NCBI GenBank assembly: GCA_036898135.1
Contig: CM072512.1
Coordinates: 18,897,618 to 18,961,617 of the forward strand
From: Oncomelania hupensis
Lineage: Eukaryota > Mollusca > Gastropoda > Littorinimorpha > Pomatiopsidae
Length of the DNA: 64,000 nt
Direction of reading: 5' to 3'
This document shows, one piece after another, positions 38,736 through 48,230 of this stretch. The position numbers and the translations under genes were made by a program. Every line of letters begins with the position of its first letter. The stretch's first letter is position 1. The notes under the pieces are model-generated. The model saw nothing but the letters and a program-made list of their open reading frames with translations. It had not been told where the DNA came from and did no database searches.

Positions 38736-40195
38736 CAGGGGCCCTATTCATAGAGGGACTACATGTTATAGGGACTGCAAACCTTGAAAGGACTTTAGAT
38801 TTCGTCCGATAAATGCGGCATCTGAACTGGCATTCATGAAGGGCTCACAGCCGGGATTGTGGCTATAGTCCTTTCTAATATTAGCATCGGGAAAGTCAGC
38901 CAAATTATATCAACTGCGCACGCGTACTGCAGCGGATGCGATCATTTGTGTGTAGTGCGTGATCGCCTTCAATGTTTTAGAGACTTTGCTGTACACTGTA
39001 AACATTACACACACATACTCTGCAGAGCCAATTTAGTGTTTTTATACGAGAAATAGAGCTATAGGCATGCTAAGGTGCATGCTGGGTTTTGCAAGTTGTG
39101 ATTGTTGGCAAAAGTTTGTCGTGCACGCTTACACAAACATTCACGAATATATATTTTTTCTTTTGCAAGGGCGATTGAGTTAACAAAAAACGTTGACAGT
39201 TTGCTCACTTATTAGTTGGTGTCCCTGTGTCTAATTTGTTACTGCATTAACCTTGTATCCCCCCCCCCCCCCCCCCCATTCCTCTCTCTTTTATCTGTCT
39301 CACTCTGCATCTATGCAATTGTATGTGTGTTTGATTTGATAAAATTGATCAATGTATGTGCACATGTATGAGTGTGTGTGTTTACCCAGTAAAAGAAATG
39401 CATATTAATAAAACCTTTCAATTTATTATGCATACAATTTAAAAAATCTGTTTAGTGTCATGACCTACAGGAAACTTGATTACATGACTGAATGCTGTGG
39501 CTAGTGTAATTTCCATAGTTTTTCCTGCAAACATACTCGTGTTCATATTCCGGTGGCGCTTGGATTGGTAGGCCTATTAGTGTCCCATCTATGCACCCAA
39601 ACACGTTCGGCATGTTGCCGATTCTTTGAAATTTTAATTTTTGTCTGTCAGCTTCGTGTTGATCATCGATTTCAGAGCAACAGTAACTTTTGAGATTACT
39701 CTGTTGGCTGTCGGTTGCGTAATTCCAAACAAATCAGCACATACTATTTGGAAAGAACCACACGCGTAAAATCTCAAAGCAACTAATACTTGCATTGATG
39801 GTGTCAAAGACCCAAGTCGGTTTGCGTGTTCTAGTTGCTCTGCAACATCGTCAATTATGGTGAATATGTCATGACGACGAAAACGAAAAGCCGTGTACAG
39901 TTTTACGTCATCATAACTATCTAAGGGATTCATCCTGTCTCTGAAAATTCTATTTCTCCTCAGCTGTCTTCGCCTTAGTAAGATTGGAATCAACGCACCC
40001 GCCATTTTTGCTCGATGTTACAGTCCCTTTACCGGCATAAAGGCCCGAATCTTCTGCTGATAACTTTTAGGCCGTCTGCCGCGGCCGATAAGCTCTGCTG
40101 TCCCTCTATGAATAGCAATATATCGCAGTTATAGGCCGTAGACGGCGTGCAGTCCCGTTCCGGCACTTGCAGTCCCTTCATGAATAGGGCCCCTG
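38736..40195. mobile_element. PIF/Harbinger transposon, internally decayed
   Basis: The ends are 25-bp inverted repeats with few mismatches: CAGGGGCCCTATTCATAGAG then GGACT on the left, and the complement of CAGGGGCCCTATTCATGAAG then GGACT on the right. A HARBI1-type transposase relic lies on the minus strand between them. The flanking triplets are TCA/TGA if GGGGCCC is taken as the end, so the usual 3-bp duplication is not clean. A C run at 39259-39277 lies inside. At 1.46 kb it is shorter than an autonomous element and lacks the second (Myb-like) gene. Confidence 0.85.
39458..40005 (-). pseudogene. HARBI1-type transposase, frameshifted and truncated
   Basis: From the ATG (complement of 40003-40005) the frame reads MAGALIPILLRRRQLRRNRI, later FRFRRHDIFTIIDDVAEQL, the helix-turn-helix-like SFQIVCADLFGITQPTANRV, and stops at 39634. 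In the next frame homology continues as RIGNMPNVFGCIDGTLIGLP, then EYVCRKNYGNYTSHSIQ, up to a stop at 39458. GCIDGT carries the first Asp of the DDE triad; the second Asp and the Glu are missing because the rest of the gene is gone. The family normally has about 350 residues; about 180 remain. The downstream cellular HARBI1 gene is excluded by the flanking terminal repeats. Confidence 0.85.
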
Positions 40196-40660
40196 ATCTA
40201 TACACCATGCGAAGAATGCCAGGAGAGATTATTATTATTATTTTCGTTAAAGTGACAAGTATAAAGCAAATCGAATACCCAGTATATACATGCAGACTAT
40301 GTATGTATTCAGGTGAATTTATACATTAAAAATAATCATCCAATCACAATTAAAATATTAAAAACTTGGGGTTTATTACAATGCATATTTTATTGACGGA
40401 CAAGATGAGTGAAGTGGTTTCGCTAAAAGAAGCTACAATATTGATGTATGGAACACTTTTTTTAAATATTTTATTTCAGTCATATGTTTTATTCATCATT
40501 AAATGCAAGTTAACATTACGCACTGCCTGTCTCCGATTTTGAACTTGAGTAGACCCCGACGTGGAACTTCGATTTAGATGTCTGTTTTGTTTTAAACATA
40601 ATAAAGCTATATCGGCTATAGATGTTTTGACAAGTCACACATGCGTAAATGGCTACTTAC
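40196..40660. other. Non-coding stretch
   Basis: Nothing recognised. Confidence 0.4.
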
Positions 40661-40661
40661 T

Positions 40662-40712
40662 CGTGTAGCTTTCGGCGACTATCCTGTCGCCTTCACCAGC
40701 ACAGACTGAAGG
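40662..40712 (-). ncRNA. Hammerhead-like motif (minus strand)
   Basis: On the minus strand: CTGGTGA, an extra A, a stem GGCGAC/GTCGCC, then GAAA, then a possible stem GCTAC/GTAGC. This follows the order of a hammerhead core (CUGAUGA, stem II, GAAA, stem III) with one substitution in the core, an extra base and no clear cleavage-site U. Hammerhead motifs are known in Penelope-like elements. Probably inactive. Confidence 0.4.
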
Positions 40713-40880
40713 TGAGAACTGGGATTCAGTTCACATCACCTGGAGTACACTCACGGCAATGTGAATGAATGAGCGAGGTGTAGGTATTTTAAAAATAGCT
40801 ATGAGCCCCCGCGAACGTCATCCGATGTTCCGATGTCTTCATTATGCCATGCTATTTCTTTCTAACCTGTCCTTCCTCAA

Positions 40881-41150
40881 ATGATGGAAGAACGCCCTTT
40901 CAATTACAACAGGGAAACAACATCAACTATCCGCAAAAGATTTTACGGGCACACGCACGCGATCCGCAAAGACGTGGACACACTAGTGGCAAAACACTTC
41001 AGGTCCCCTGGACACGCCCTCTCTGCCATGAGAGTGACAGTCATTGAACAAGTCAAAATAGACAATCCTGACATTAGAAAACGGAGGGAGAAATTCTGGC
41101 GTTACAAGCTACGCACCAACTACCCTGAGGGGCTGAATGTATTTGACTGA
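40881..41150 (+). pseudogene. Penelope-like element GIY-YIG endonuclease, C-terminal part
   Basis: An open frame of 89 codons with the C-terminal half of the PLE-type GIY-YIG nuclease: IRKRFYGHTHAIRKDVDTLV, AKHFRSPGHALSAMRVTVIE, then RKRREKFWRYKLRTNYPEGL and NVFD to the stop. The Arg of KRFYGH, the catalytic Glu of RREKFW and the Asn of GLN are present. The N-terminal GIY...YIG strands and the reverse transcriptase are missing. PLE nucleases cut target DNA during retrotransposition. The start at ATG 40881 is arbitrary because the upstream part is lost. Hammerhead-like motifs lie on both sides. Confidence 0.75.
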
Positions 41151-41318
41151 CTGTTTTCAGCACTGTTTCCTTGGGTGGTTGGTGATTAGTTTGTAACATT
41201 TCGTGCTTTACCTTGCATTTTCGATGCCCGAGTTCTCTGGCCTTTTATTATTATTATTGTTGTTGTTGTTATTATTGTCGTTGTTGTTGTTGTTATTATT
41301 ATTATGTATTTTTAATTA

Positions 41319-41354
41319 GAGAGAGAGAGAGAGAGAGCGAGAAAGTGTGTGTGT

Positions 41355-41451
<97 letters not shown>
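41319..41451. repeat. GA dinucleotide microsatellite
   Basis: A short GA tract (41319-41337), a GTGTGT spacer, then about 96 bases of pure GA. It lies within the presumed Penelope 3' UTR. Confidence 0.95.
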
Positions 41452-41453
<2 letters not shown>

Positions 41454-41521
41454 TCTTCTATGACGCATGTTTAGTGTTTACGTCATCATCACTGACCTCA
41501 TGTTTTATTTATTTTTCATCA

Positions 41522-41548
41522 CTGAAGAAGGGCGTAGCCCGAAAGTCT
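41522..41548 (+). ncRNA. Hammerhead-like motif (plus strand)
   Basis: CTGAAGA, an extra A, GGGC-GTA-GCCC and GAAA follow the hammerhead order with a T-to-A change in the core. It lies about 370 bases after the GIY-YIG stop, where Penelope-type 3' regions are expected. Confidence 0.4.
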
Positions 41549-44167
41549 TTGCTTTTATATTTTTCTTGGTGTTTTTTGTGTATTTTGTTTCTGATTTCTA
41601 TAATTACAACAGGGAGTAATATTTTACGACATTCCACACAATGATCCTCACATTTAAAGTTTGACAGACATCATCAAGATATGTCGGGATTCTCCTGAAA
41701 TAAACATGAATAGCCTGCTTGCGTCCATTTGTATTCACGGTCCGGTGTGTTTGTGTCTGAGTCCCAATGTGTGTGTGTAGAAACAAAATCTTTGTCTCTC
41801 TGTCGCTGTCCCTCTCCGGCTTTGCCTCCACGTCTCTCTTTCTGTCTCTCTGTCTGTCTGCCCCTCCCAGCCACCTTCCCACCCCCACCCCCACCCCCGG
41901 CTGAGAGTATTCTTCTAATACTAAACCGAGAGCTTAGTAGTGACAGTGCATTGAAAAATTGTCATCTTCTGTAGCGTGCACAGAAATTCATTACAGACCT
42001 TCCAATATATTCCCTAAATAAGCCTTATTTAAGAGGATTGTACATTTATGTGCATGTATTGAATGTTTTATTAAACTGGTAGTAGACTATGACTACGATT
42101 ATTGTTGATGTTGTTTCAATGTGAACAGTCCATGTTGCAATTGCTGAAGGAGCTGAAGGAAATGAAATTGAAAGAGAATTGAGTCTGATTTAATTTTGCC
42201 GTTTTTGCTGCAAAGTCATCATGTCATTTCTTTTTTTTTTTCTCCATTTGATGAAACAAAGCTCCTCAACGTTGTTTTAATTTTGCGGCTGGCATTTGGA
42301 GCGCAGTCAATGCAAATGATTAAATTTTGGAATTTTCTGAAGGGGAACCAGGTGTCGTTTCCCATCCACCCACCCACCCCTCGCACTTCCCCTCCATCGA
42401 TCTACCCTCCTCACACGCAACCCCCCATAACCTCCATCCTCTCTCCTCCCCTCCCCCCAGTCACCCGACCAACCATCCACCTTTCTGTGCATTTATGCAC
42501 TCGCATGTACGTACTCACATGTACGTTTGCTAGCACCAAAGATCACCCATACGGTACATCTGCACATACAGACGATAGCGTTTGACATGATAAGGGCACA
42601 AAACGTGCACCATGGGAGACGCGCAGTAAGACAATCAAACATCAAGAGAAAGCTGTTGCTTTTGCAAGCCATTAGTGACATGTCGTGTTTTGTTAGCTGC
42701 CTCCCGTTCTTTAGCACCCGAACTGACATTCGGAGATCTTTGCTCTATGCACGCAACGCGTTTCCACCGACGTCGTAGACACTCTGAATGCTTTCCAGCT
42801 AGACGACGCATGGGAATTCCCAGAAGGAGCATCCGATATCCATCTCGTCTAAAGAACAATCTGCGCTATTCCAGCGGCAGCTTTTTTTTGTGCATCTTAC
42901 ATCGTTTTGTGTCCATTTTATTGTCACCGCTCGTAAAAACAAAAAAACAAAAAGACAAGAAAACGGACAGCACATTCAATCACCAGAACAAGCATCTATG
43001 TAGAGATTTATGAAGAACAGAATGAGACAACAAAATTACTGGTCTCGTACAGGAGTGTGCGAGTTATGTTCATTGTCATCGCCATCGTTACCATCACTTC
43101 TTCGTCTTCTTTTTCCTCTTCTTCATCCTCCTCCTCCTATTCTTCTGCTCATCCTCCTCCTACTCCTCTCCCTCATTCTCTCCACAAAGTGAATAAGTGG
43201 ATCAAGGCATAGATGGAGAGGAGGGAAGAAGGAGAGAGAAAGGAGGAAGAGAGGGGATCGATTGTTGTTGACCGGCCAAGTGATCGGGGGGAGTTTGTTG
43301 GAAAATGAAGACGAGAATCCATCCACTGGTTGCCGAGGCTCGCAGAAGGCCTGGAACGCAGCAGATTACATGCCAATAGATGTATTTCCTACTTGTGTGT
43401 ATTGAAATTACGACGGGCGTCGTCTGTGTTCCATCCTATCGCCATTCTTCAGCGTCCCTCACAGTCCTCTGGGAAATAGGTACACACTTCACGCGGAGCT
43501 ACCCAACCTACTTCCTAAGTAATAATTTTTGTTTTAATAGGGAGATTAAGCTATGGAGGCGTGTAATTTTTTTCAAACGTCGTTATCGCCACCATCTTCA
43601 TTTTCCTCCTTCTTTTTATCATCATTGTCCTCATCATCACCTTCACCACCACCATCTTGATTCTGCTCCTGCAAATCATCATAATTATGACGGTATGTTT
43701 GCAGTTCAGTTTTGTGTATAATGTAGCAAAACCAAAAGCGGTCCGGCCCTTTACAAATTGTACATTCTTCCAAATCTTAAATGAACAGCAGCAAAACGGC
43801 TTGGTGCGTTAGTTTCTGAAAGAGTTTTGCTCACTGCTATGAAGATGTTGCCTGTGCTGGGACCCCACGCAGCCCCATACCTACTACATGAACTGAAACG
43901 CAATCGATTTTTTTTAACACACGAATGAGTCCTCGATACCATACTCGTATTGCAAAAGGGCCATAAAGATCGAAGAGATTTTAAGTGCATTGCACTAAAC
44001 TTTGTTACAAGTATGATAGTGTTGCTTTAGTGGGAATCTTTTATCAATTTCTGCCAGAAACGAGGACACTATTTGTGAAAGTTTAAAATTAAGTAGTATT
44101 GTTGTGGGCAGAGATTTGAAGGTCTACAAAATGTGGTAGAACTGATCGAAAAAAATATGAGACTTTT
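41549..44167. other. Non-coding stretch
   Basis: Simple tracts only: CCCCCA (about 41880-41898), CCT/TTC-rich at 43100-43170 and CATCATC-type at 43590-43685. The frames at 42196-42585 and 42675-43013 show no known motif. Confidence 0.4.
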
Positions 44168-44352
44168 AAAGAGAAAGAGAGAAAGAGATTTCTCTTATAT
44201 AGCGCACTTGCAAGCTCAGAGAGCTTCTCAAAGCGCTGGCCCGTAATAACCAGCAATCACACAATAGTTTCCTGAAGTCAAGATTCGAACCCACGTCGCC
44301 CAAGACGCACTCACACAAGTCGTGCGCTCTGACCACTGCGCTATCCCCGCCT
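44168..44352 (-). mobile_element. tRNA-headed SINE (family S2), full copy
   Basis: Minus strand: GCGGGGATAGCGCAGTGGTC (box A), GACGTGGGTTCGAATCTTGA (box B), the body with AGCGCTTTGAGAAGCTCTCT, and the tail GTGCGCTATATAAGAG. Best copy of the family in the window. Confidence 0.85.
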
Positions 44353-45655
44353 GCCTTTTAAGATTAATTATATTTTTTAAGAGGCTGCATACTTTGTAGT
44401 AGAGATAATTTCAACATGTAAGATCTTAAGTAATCTATGTATTTTAAATAATTTGTAAGACTTCGTTCTTCCTGTACTGTTCATCATTTGCAAGAGGAAA
44501 GTAGAAAAGAAAATTTACATACATTCCTAAAGTCTGTGGTTAACACTCGTTGAGTTTGTATTCGATTATTGCGGTCTGGGACGCTGTGTGTGGTGAAAAA
44601 CAAGGCTAGTAACCTAGTTTGTTTGGTTTTTTACGGGAGTAGGCAAGAGCATATCTTGTTTAGCTTGTCAATACTGATTTACGACCAAAGTAGAGCCACC
44701 ATGCACGAGAAGATGCCACCCTAGTCCCCAAGACATATTAGCCTGCTTTTTCCTTGTCACGCCCTTATACATGGAGAAGAAGGAGGAGGAGAAGAGGAAG
44801 GCGGATGAGGAGAAGGAGAAGAAAGAAGCCACTCCAAGTCTTCGACATATTAGCCTGTTTTTCCTGGTAACACCCTGTAAAAGAGAAGAAGTTGGAGGAG
44901 GAGATGATGAAGACGAAGAGGAGGTGGCAGTTTTAGGGACAAGGATGAGGTGCAATGTAAACTATTCGGCTGCAAATAACACTGTGTTATGTCGCATTGA
45001 TCGGGTCCCAATTTGATGCTCTGTTTTGTGCGGAGCTCTTTCCCTTATGTTCTGCTGTGCAAACTTGCACATTTCATTGCCTATTGAAAGAAACTGACAG
45101 GGGAAATTGATCAAAGGGGAAGGTCAATTTATAACGAAAAATTACAGTTGCAGAGAAAGAATAAACGGTTCACAGAAAGCACACCAGTTTTTAGATTAGA
45201 CCTAGATCTAGCGAATTGAATTTCGTCATTTTATCAAAACAAAGATGGTCTGTTAGAAAAGTTGTAATGAGGTTATATTGTGAAAACCTTTGCACTCTCT
45301 TTGCTTTCTTTATAAACGTTTACCGTTGTTTTTGTTTTGGTTTTGTGTGTATGTGTTGTTGCTTTTTTCATTTCTTTTCTTTTCTATTTTCCTCTTTATT
45401 TTACTTTCGCAAACGGCAATAAAACGAGTTCGTCCAATCGTTTTAATTGTATGTAATAATATTAATAATAATATGAACATTTGTATCCCGTCAAACATTG
45501 TTCAGACTCTGTGTGTGCGTGCGTGTATGTGAGTGCGTGTGTGAGCGTGCGTGTGTGTGTGCGTGCGTGTGTGTGTGTGTGTGTGGCGATGTAGGAATGC
45601 CGTTATTGTTACACACTCTTTATACTCGACATACGTTATTTTGACGACCCCGCTA
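44353..45655. other. Non-coding stretch
   Basis: Two related segments containing CGACATATTAGCCTGYTTTT (near 44730 and 44843) show a local duplication around a GAAGGAGGAGG tract. A GT-rich tract lies at 45510-45590. No gene recognised. Confidence 0.45.
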
Positions 45656-45779
45656 TTTTGACGTCAAAACAGTGTTCTATCAGTGTTCTATTAGGGTTAT
45701 GGCTGTGTTATGCTTAGGGTTAGATTACGGATTAGGCTTATGGTTAGAGTAAGAATTATGGCTTGGGTTAGAGTTAGCT
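45656..45779. repeat. CRE palindrome followed by degenerate TTAGGG-like repeats
   Basis: TTTTGACGTCAAAA (45656-45669) is a perfect 14-bp palindrome. From 45690 GGGTTA-type units (TTAGGGTTATGG, CTTAGGGTTAGATTACGG and so on) run to 45779 with many changes. Confidence 0.55.
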
Positions 45780-45816
45780 TAAAAAAGATGGACAAATTTC
45801 AAAAATATATATATAC

Positions 45817-45868
45817 CATCGGGGTTTCCGTTTTTTCACCACTGTGTCATCGTGTTGTCCAATGGCAG
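45817..45868 (-). mobile_element. GGATA-family LINE, 50-bp scrap (copy g)
   Basis: CCATCGGGGTTTCCGTTTTT, then TCACCACTGTG and TCATCGTGTTGTCCAATGGC match the KKRKLRW region of the other copies (for example 38068-38128) with a small deletion. Confidence 0.65.
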
Positions 45869-46111
45869 TACGTTATCCCATCAAAATTGTTATTGATAAT
45901 TTTCTTCCAGACTTTCTGCTTTTCTCGTGCCATCCCTTACTCCCATTAAAAGCACACACTCTCTGTTTCTCTCTTCCGCTCTTTGCTGACATTCACATGC
46001 GCGTTCACAAATCACTTTAATCAGCCTGACACCTGCCGTATCGTTCAGGTGGTCTCGGCTGCATAACCTCCGCTGAGCGACATCAGTGCCTTGCAATTAG
46101 CCCTTTCATTT

Positions 46112-46218
46112 CCTCCTCCTCCTCCTCCTCCTTCTTCTTCTTCTTCTTCTTCTTCTTCTTCTTCTTCTTCTTCTTCTTCTTCTTCTTCTTCTTCTTCTTC
46201 TTCTTCTTCTTCTTCTTC
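46112..46218. repeat. CTC/TTC microsatellite
   Basis: Six CTC units followed by about 90 bases of TTC. Confidence 0.95.
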
Positions 46219-46586
46219 ATGTAGAACGAAGTTTAGCAGTTGATGTAGCAATGATGTAGTCAACAGTGATTGTAATTGTGAGAGCTCGACTTCTAAACCT
46301 TATTTAAACGGTACATACATAATTTATTGCAATTCGTTGCCATTTGGAGCAGTATAAAAACGTCGATAAATGAGTATGTATTCAATATTTTAACAAGGTA
46401 GCTAATAATATTAGTCCTGATAAGAGTGGCTGTTTCAGATCGCCTTAATTCTGTTTTTGTTTCGGATATATTTTCTCTACAAGTGCTGGTTTAGATTGCT
46501 ATGGTTCAGCTTTCACTTTTACTGCGCCATTTTCTTCGGTCTTTATCAGCTGTCAAGTTGGAGGCACCGCCTTGAAAGAGCAAAAG

Positions 46587-46587
<1 letters not shown>

Positions 46588-46617
<30 letters not shown>

Positions 46618-46672
46618 CTTCTTCTTCTTCTTCTTCTTCTTCTTCTTCTTCTTCTTCTTCTTCTTCTTCTTC
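46588..46672. repeat. TTC (GAA) microsatellite
   Basis: About 85 bases of pure TTC repeat, within 400 bases of the preceding one. Confidence 0.95.
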
Positions 46673-46964
46673 CAGCGTCTATGTCCTCTTGTGCATAGCG
46701 TCTACCTAGTCCTCTTGAGTATTTATTAGCGCCTACCCACTCCTCTCGAGCACGTATAAGCGCCAACCCAGTCCATATGTGAGCCCACGCCCATGCTGCG
46801 GCCTTCTTCAGCTTGCTTACTATATCTTTGTTTTGCCCACATCAGGACTGCTCTTGTTACTCAAGTCTACGCTACGGGGGTTATCATTGCACCTCATCGT
46901 CATCTGCTTCATACTACATTATACCCTTATCGGGACATCTCCTGCTGCCTGTTCTAGTCAAGTC

Positions 46965-47012
46965 CCTTCTATGCGAAAGTGTCCAGGGACGTTAATCTAA
47001 CTAACTAACTAA
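46965..47012 (+). mobile_element. SINE/LINE 3' end with AACT tail
   Basis: GTGTCCAGGGACGTTAATCT then AACTAACTAACTAA. The same ending, GTGTCCGGGGACGTTAATCT followed by ACCTACCTAC, is at 52209-52242. It is evidently the tail of a dispersed repeat whose 5' limit I could not set; the 280 bases before 46965 may belong to it. Confidence 0.5.
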
Positions 47013-47124
47013 ATTCTTCTTCCTTGCCTTATGAAAATGTAGGAAGAGCTTTTCATTGTTTGCGTTCTTTTTATTTCTAGCACTATTCCCCTATTCAACC
47101 TCAGAATAATCTTCGGGAAATATT

Positions 47125-47652
47125 TGCAGCACCAACATCTATATCATGTGTTTGTAGACTTCAAGAAAGCGTTTGACCGAGTCTGGTATGCAGCTCTGTG
47201 GACAACCATGTGAGTGTACAATAAAAGCCTTAACATTTTTGAAGTCATCAAAAGCCTGTATGACAAGGCTACCTGTGCAGTCCTCCACAGCAACGCCATC
47301 GGAAACTAGTTCAGAGGAACAATCGGCGGGGGTCAAGGACGCGTACTCTTTCCAACACTCTTCAACATCTTTCTGGAGCGCATCATGTCAGATGCCCTTG
47401 CAGATCATAGAAGCACATACAGGATATGGGGTAGAGCAATTTCCAACCTCCGTTTTGTGGATAACATTGATGGATTGGCTGGAGAGAAACAAGAACTTTA
47501 ACAATTGGTACCGAGGCTTAGCACCACCGCCAGAGCCTTTGGAATGGAAGTAAGTGCAGAGATCAAAATGGATGACTAACAACACCAGTGGCCAACATGG
47601 ACATTAAAGTCCAAGACCAATCTCTCAAGGCGATGGGATAGGATAGGACCCC
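47125..47652 (+). pseudogene. GGATA-tailed LINE, RT fragment (copy h)
   Basis: In broken frames one reads HLYHVFVDFKKAFDRVW then a changed Tyr (motif A region, 47145-47185), a stop at 47211, FNIFLERIM (about 47360-47390), and VDNIDGLAGEKQEL (motif C with VDN in place of VDD, about 47455-47500), then AYGMEVSAEIKMD. It starts at nearly the same point as copy d, lacks the C-terminal third, and ends with GGGATAGGATAGGA. The loss of the second catalytic Asp and several stops make it inactive. Confidence 0.8.
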
Positions 47653-48021
47653 ACTCTCTTCTCTGACGATTACTTTAAGCTTTTCTTCGTTTAGGAGATA
47701 TGTCTTTTTTTAACCTTAGCCCCCCCTTCTTGGCGTCTGCAAGTATTCTTATGCCAGTTCTCCCGTTTCCTCGTGTTGTTTTATGGTGGCGGAACTCCGA
47801 AAAAGAAATATTGTTCCCTGCCGACCTACCGCGCCGCTATTTGAAAATGTCACGAAGCAAATGTTTTTATTTAATTAACGTATCCTTTTAATCCTATGAA
47901 GACCTCAAGCTGGCGTAATTTAAGTGTGCACTGTGCAGGACAGTTTTATTATGAAATTATATATCGTTTCAACATATGGCTGTTTAAGTGTTGTTGTGTT
48001 CAAATATGTATTACAATTACA
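47653..48021. other. Non-coding stretch
   Basis: Nothing recognised; probably intronic to the downstream exon. Confidence 0.4.
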
Positions 48022-48022
48022 G

Positions 48023-48062
<40 letters not shown>

Positions 48063-48121
48063 AACACACACACACACCCACACGCACACACACAAACAAA
48101 CACACCCACCACTCACACACA
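48022..48121. repeat. CA dinucleotide microsatellite
   Basis: About 100 bases of CA repeat with AAA and CCC interruptions. It ends 57 bases before a splice acceptor. Confidence 0.95.
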
Positions 48122-48178
48122 CATACATACAAACCATTAGGTTTTGTCCTACTGATTGTTTTGCTTTGTTTGTTTCAG

Positions 48179-48230
48179 AACTTATTGGGAATAATAAGAA
48201 GCTGAACATAAACTTTCAAGATGGCGACGG
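48179..48230 (+). CDS. Caskin-like internal exon (52 nt)
   Basis: The exon is bounded by a pyrimidine-rich acceptor (TTTGCTTTGTTTGTTTCAG, ending 48178) and a consensus donor GTGAGT (48231). It is phase 1 to phase 2: two bases, 16 codons, two bases. The peptide LIGNNKKLNINFQDGDG aligns with the start of the ankyrin region of Caskin-1/2 (LLGSTKKINVNFQDPDG, recalled), 11 of 17 identical, with KK, N-F-Q-D and D-G kept. Caskins are scaffold proteins with ankyrin repeats, an SH3-like and two SAM domains, which bind CASK at synapses in vertebrates. The next expected exon (starting around FSALHHAAL) and the preceding exon were not found here, so introns are long or exons lie outside. Another ankyrin protein is possible. 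Confidence 0.65.

Noticed and set aside
38859..39056. 65-codon frame as the second (Myb-like) Harbinger protein
   Set aside because: No SANT/Myb tryptophan pattern or basic helices; probably chance.
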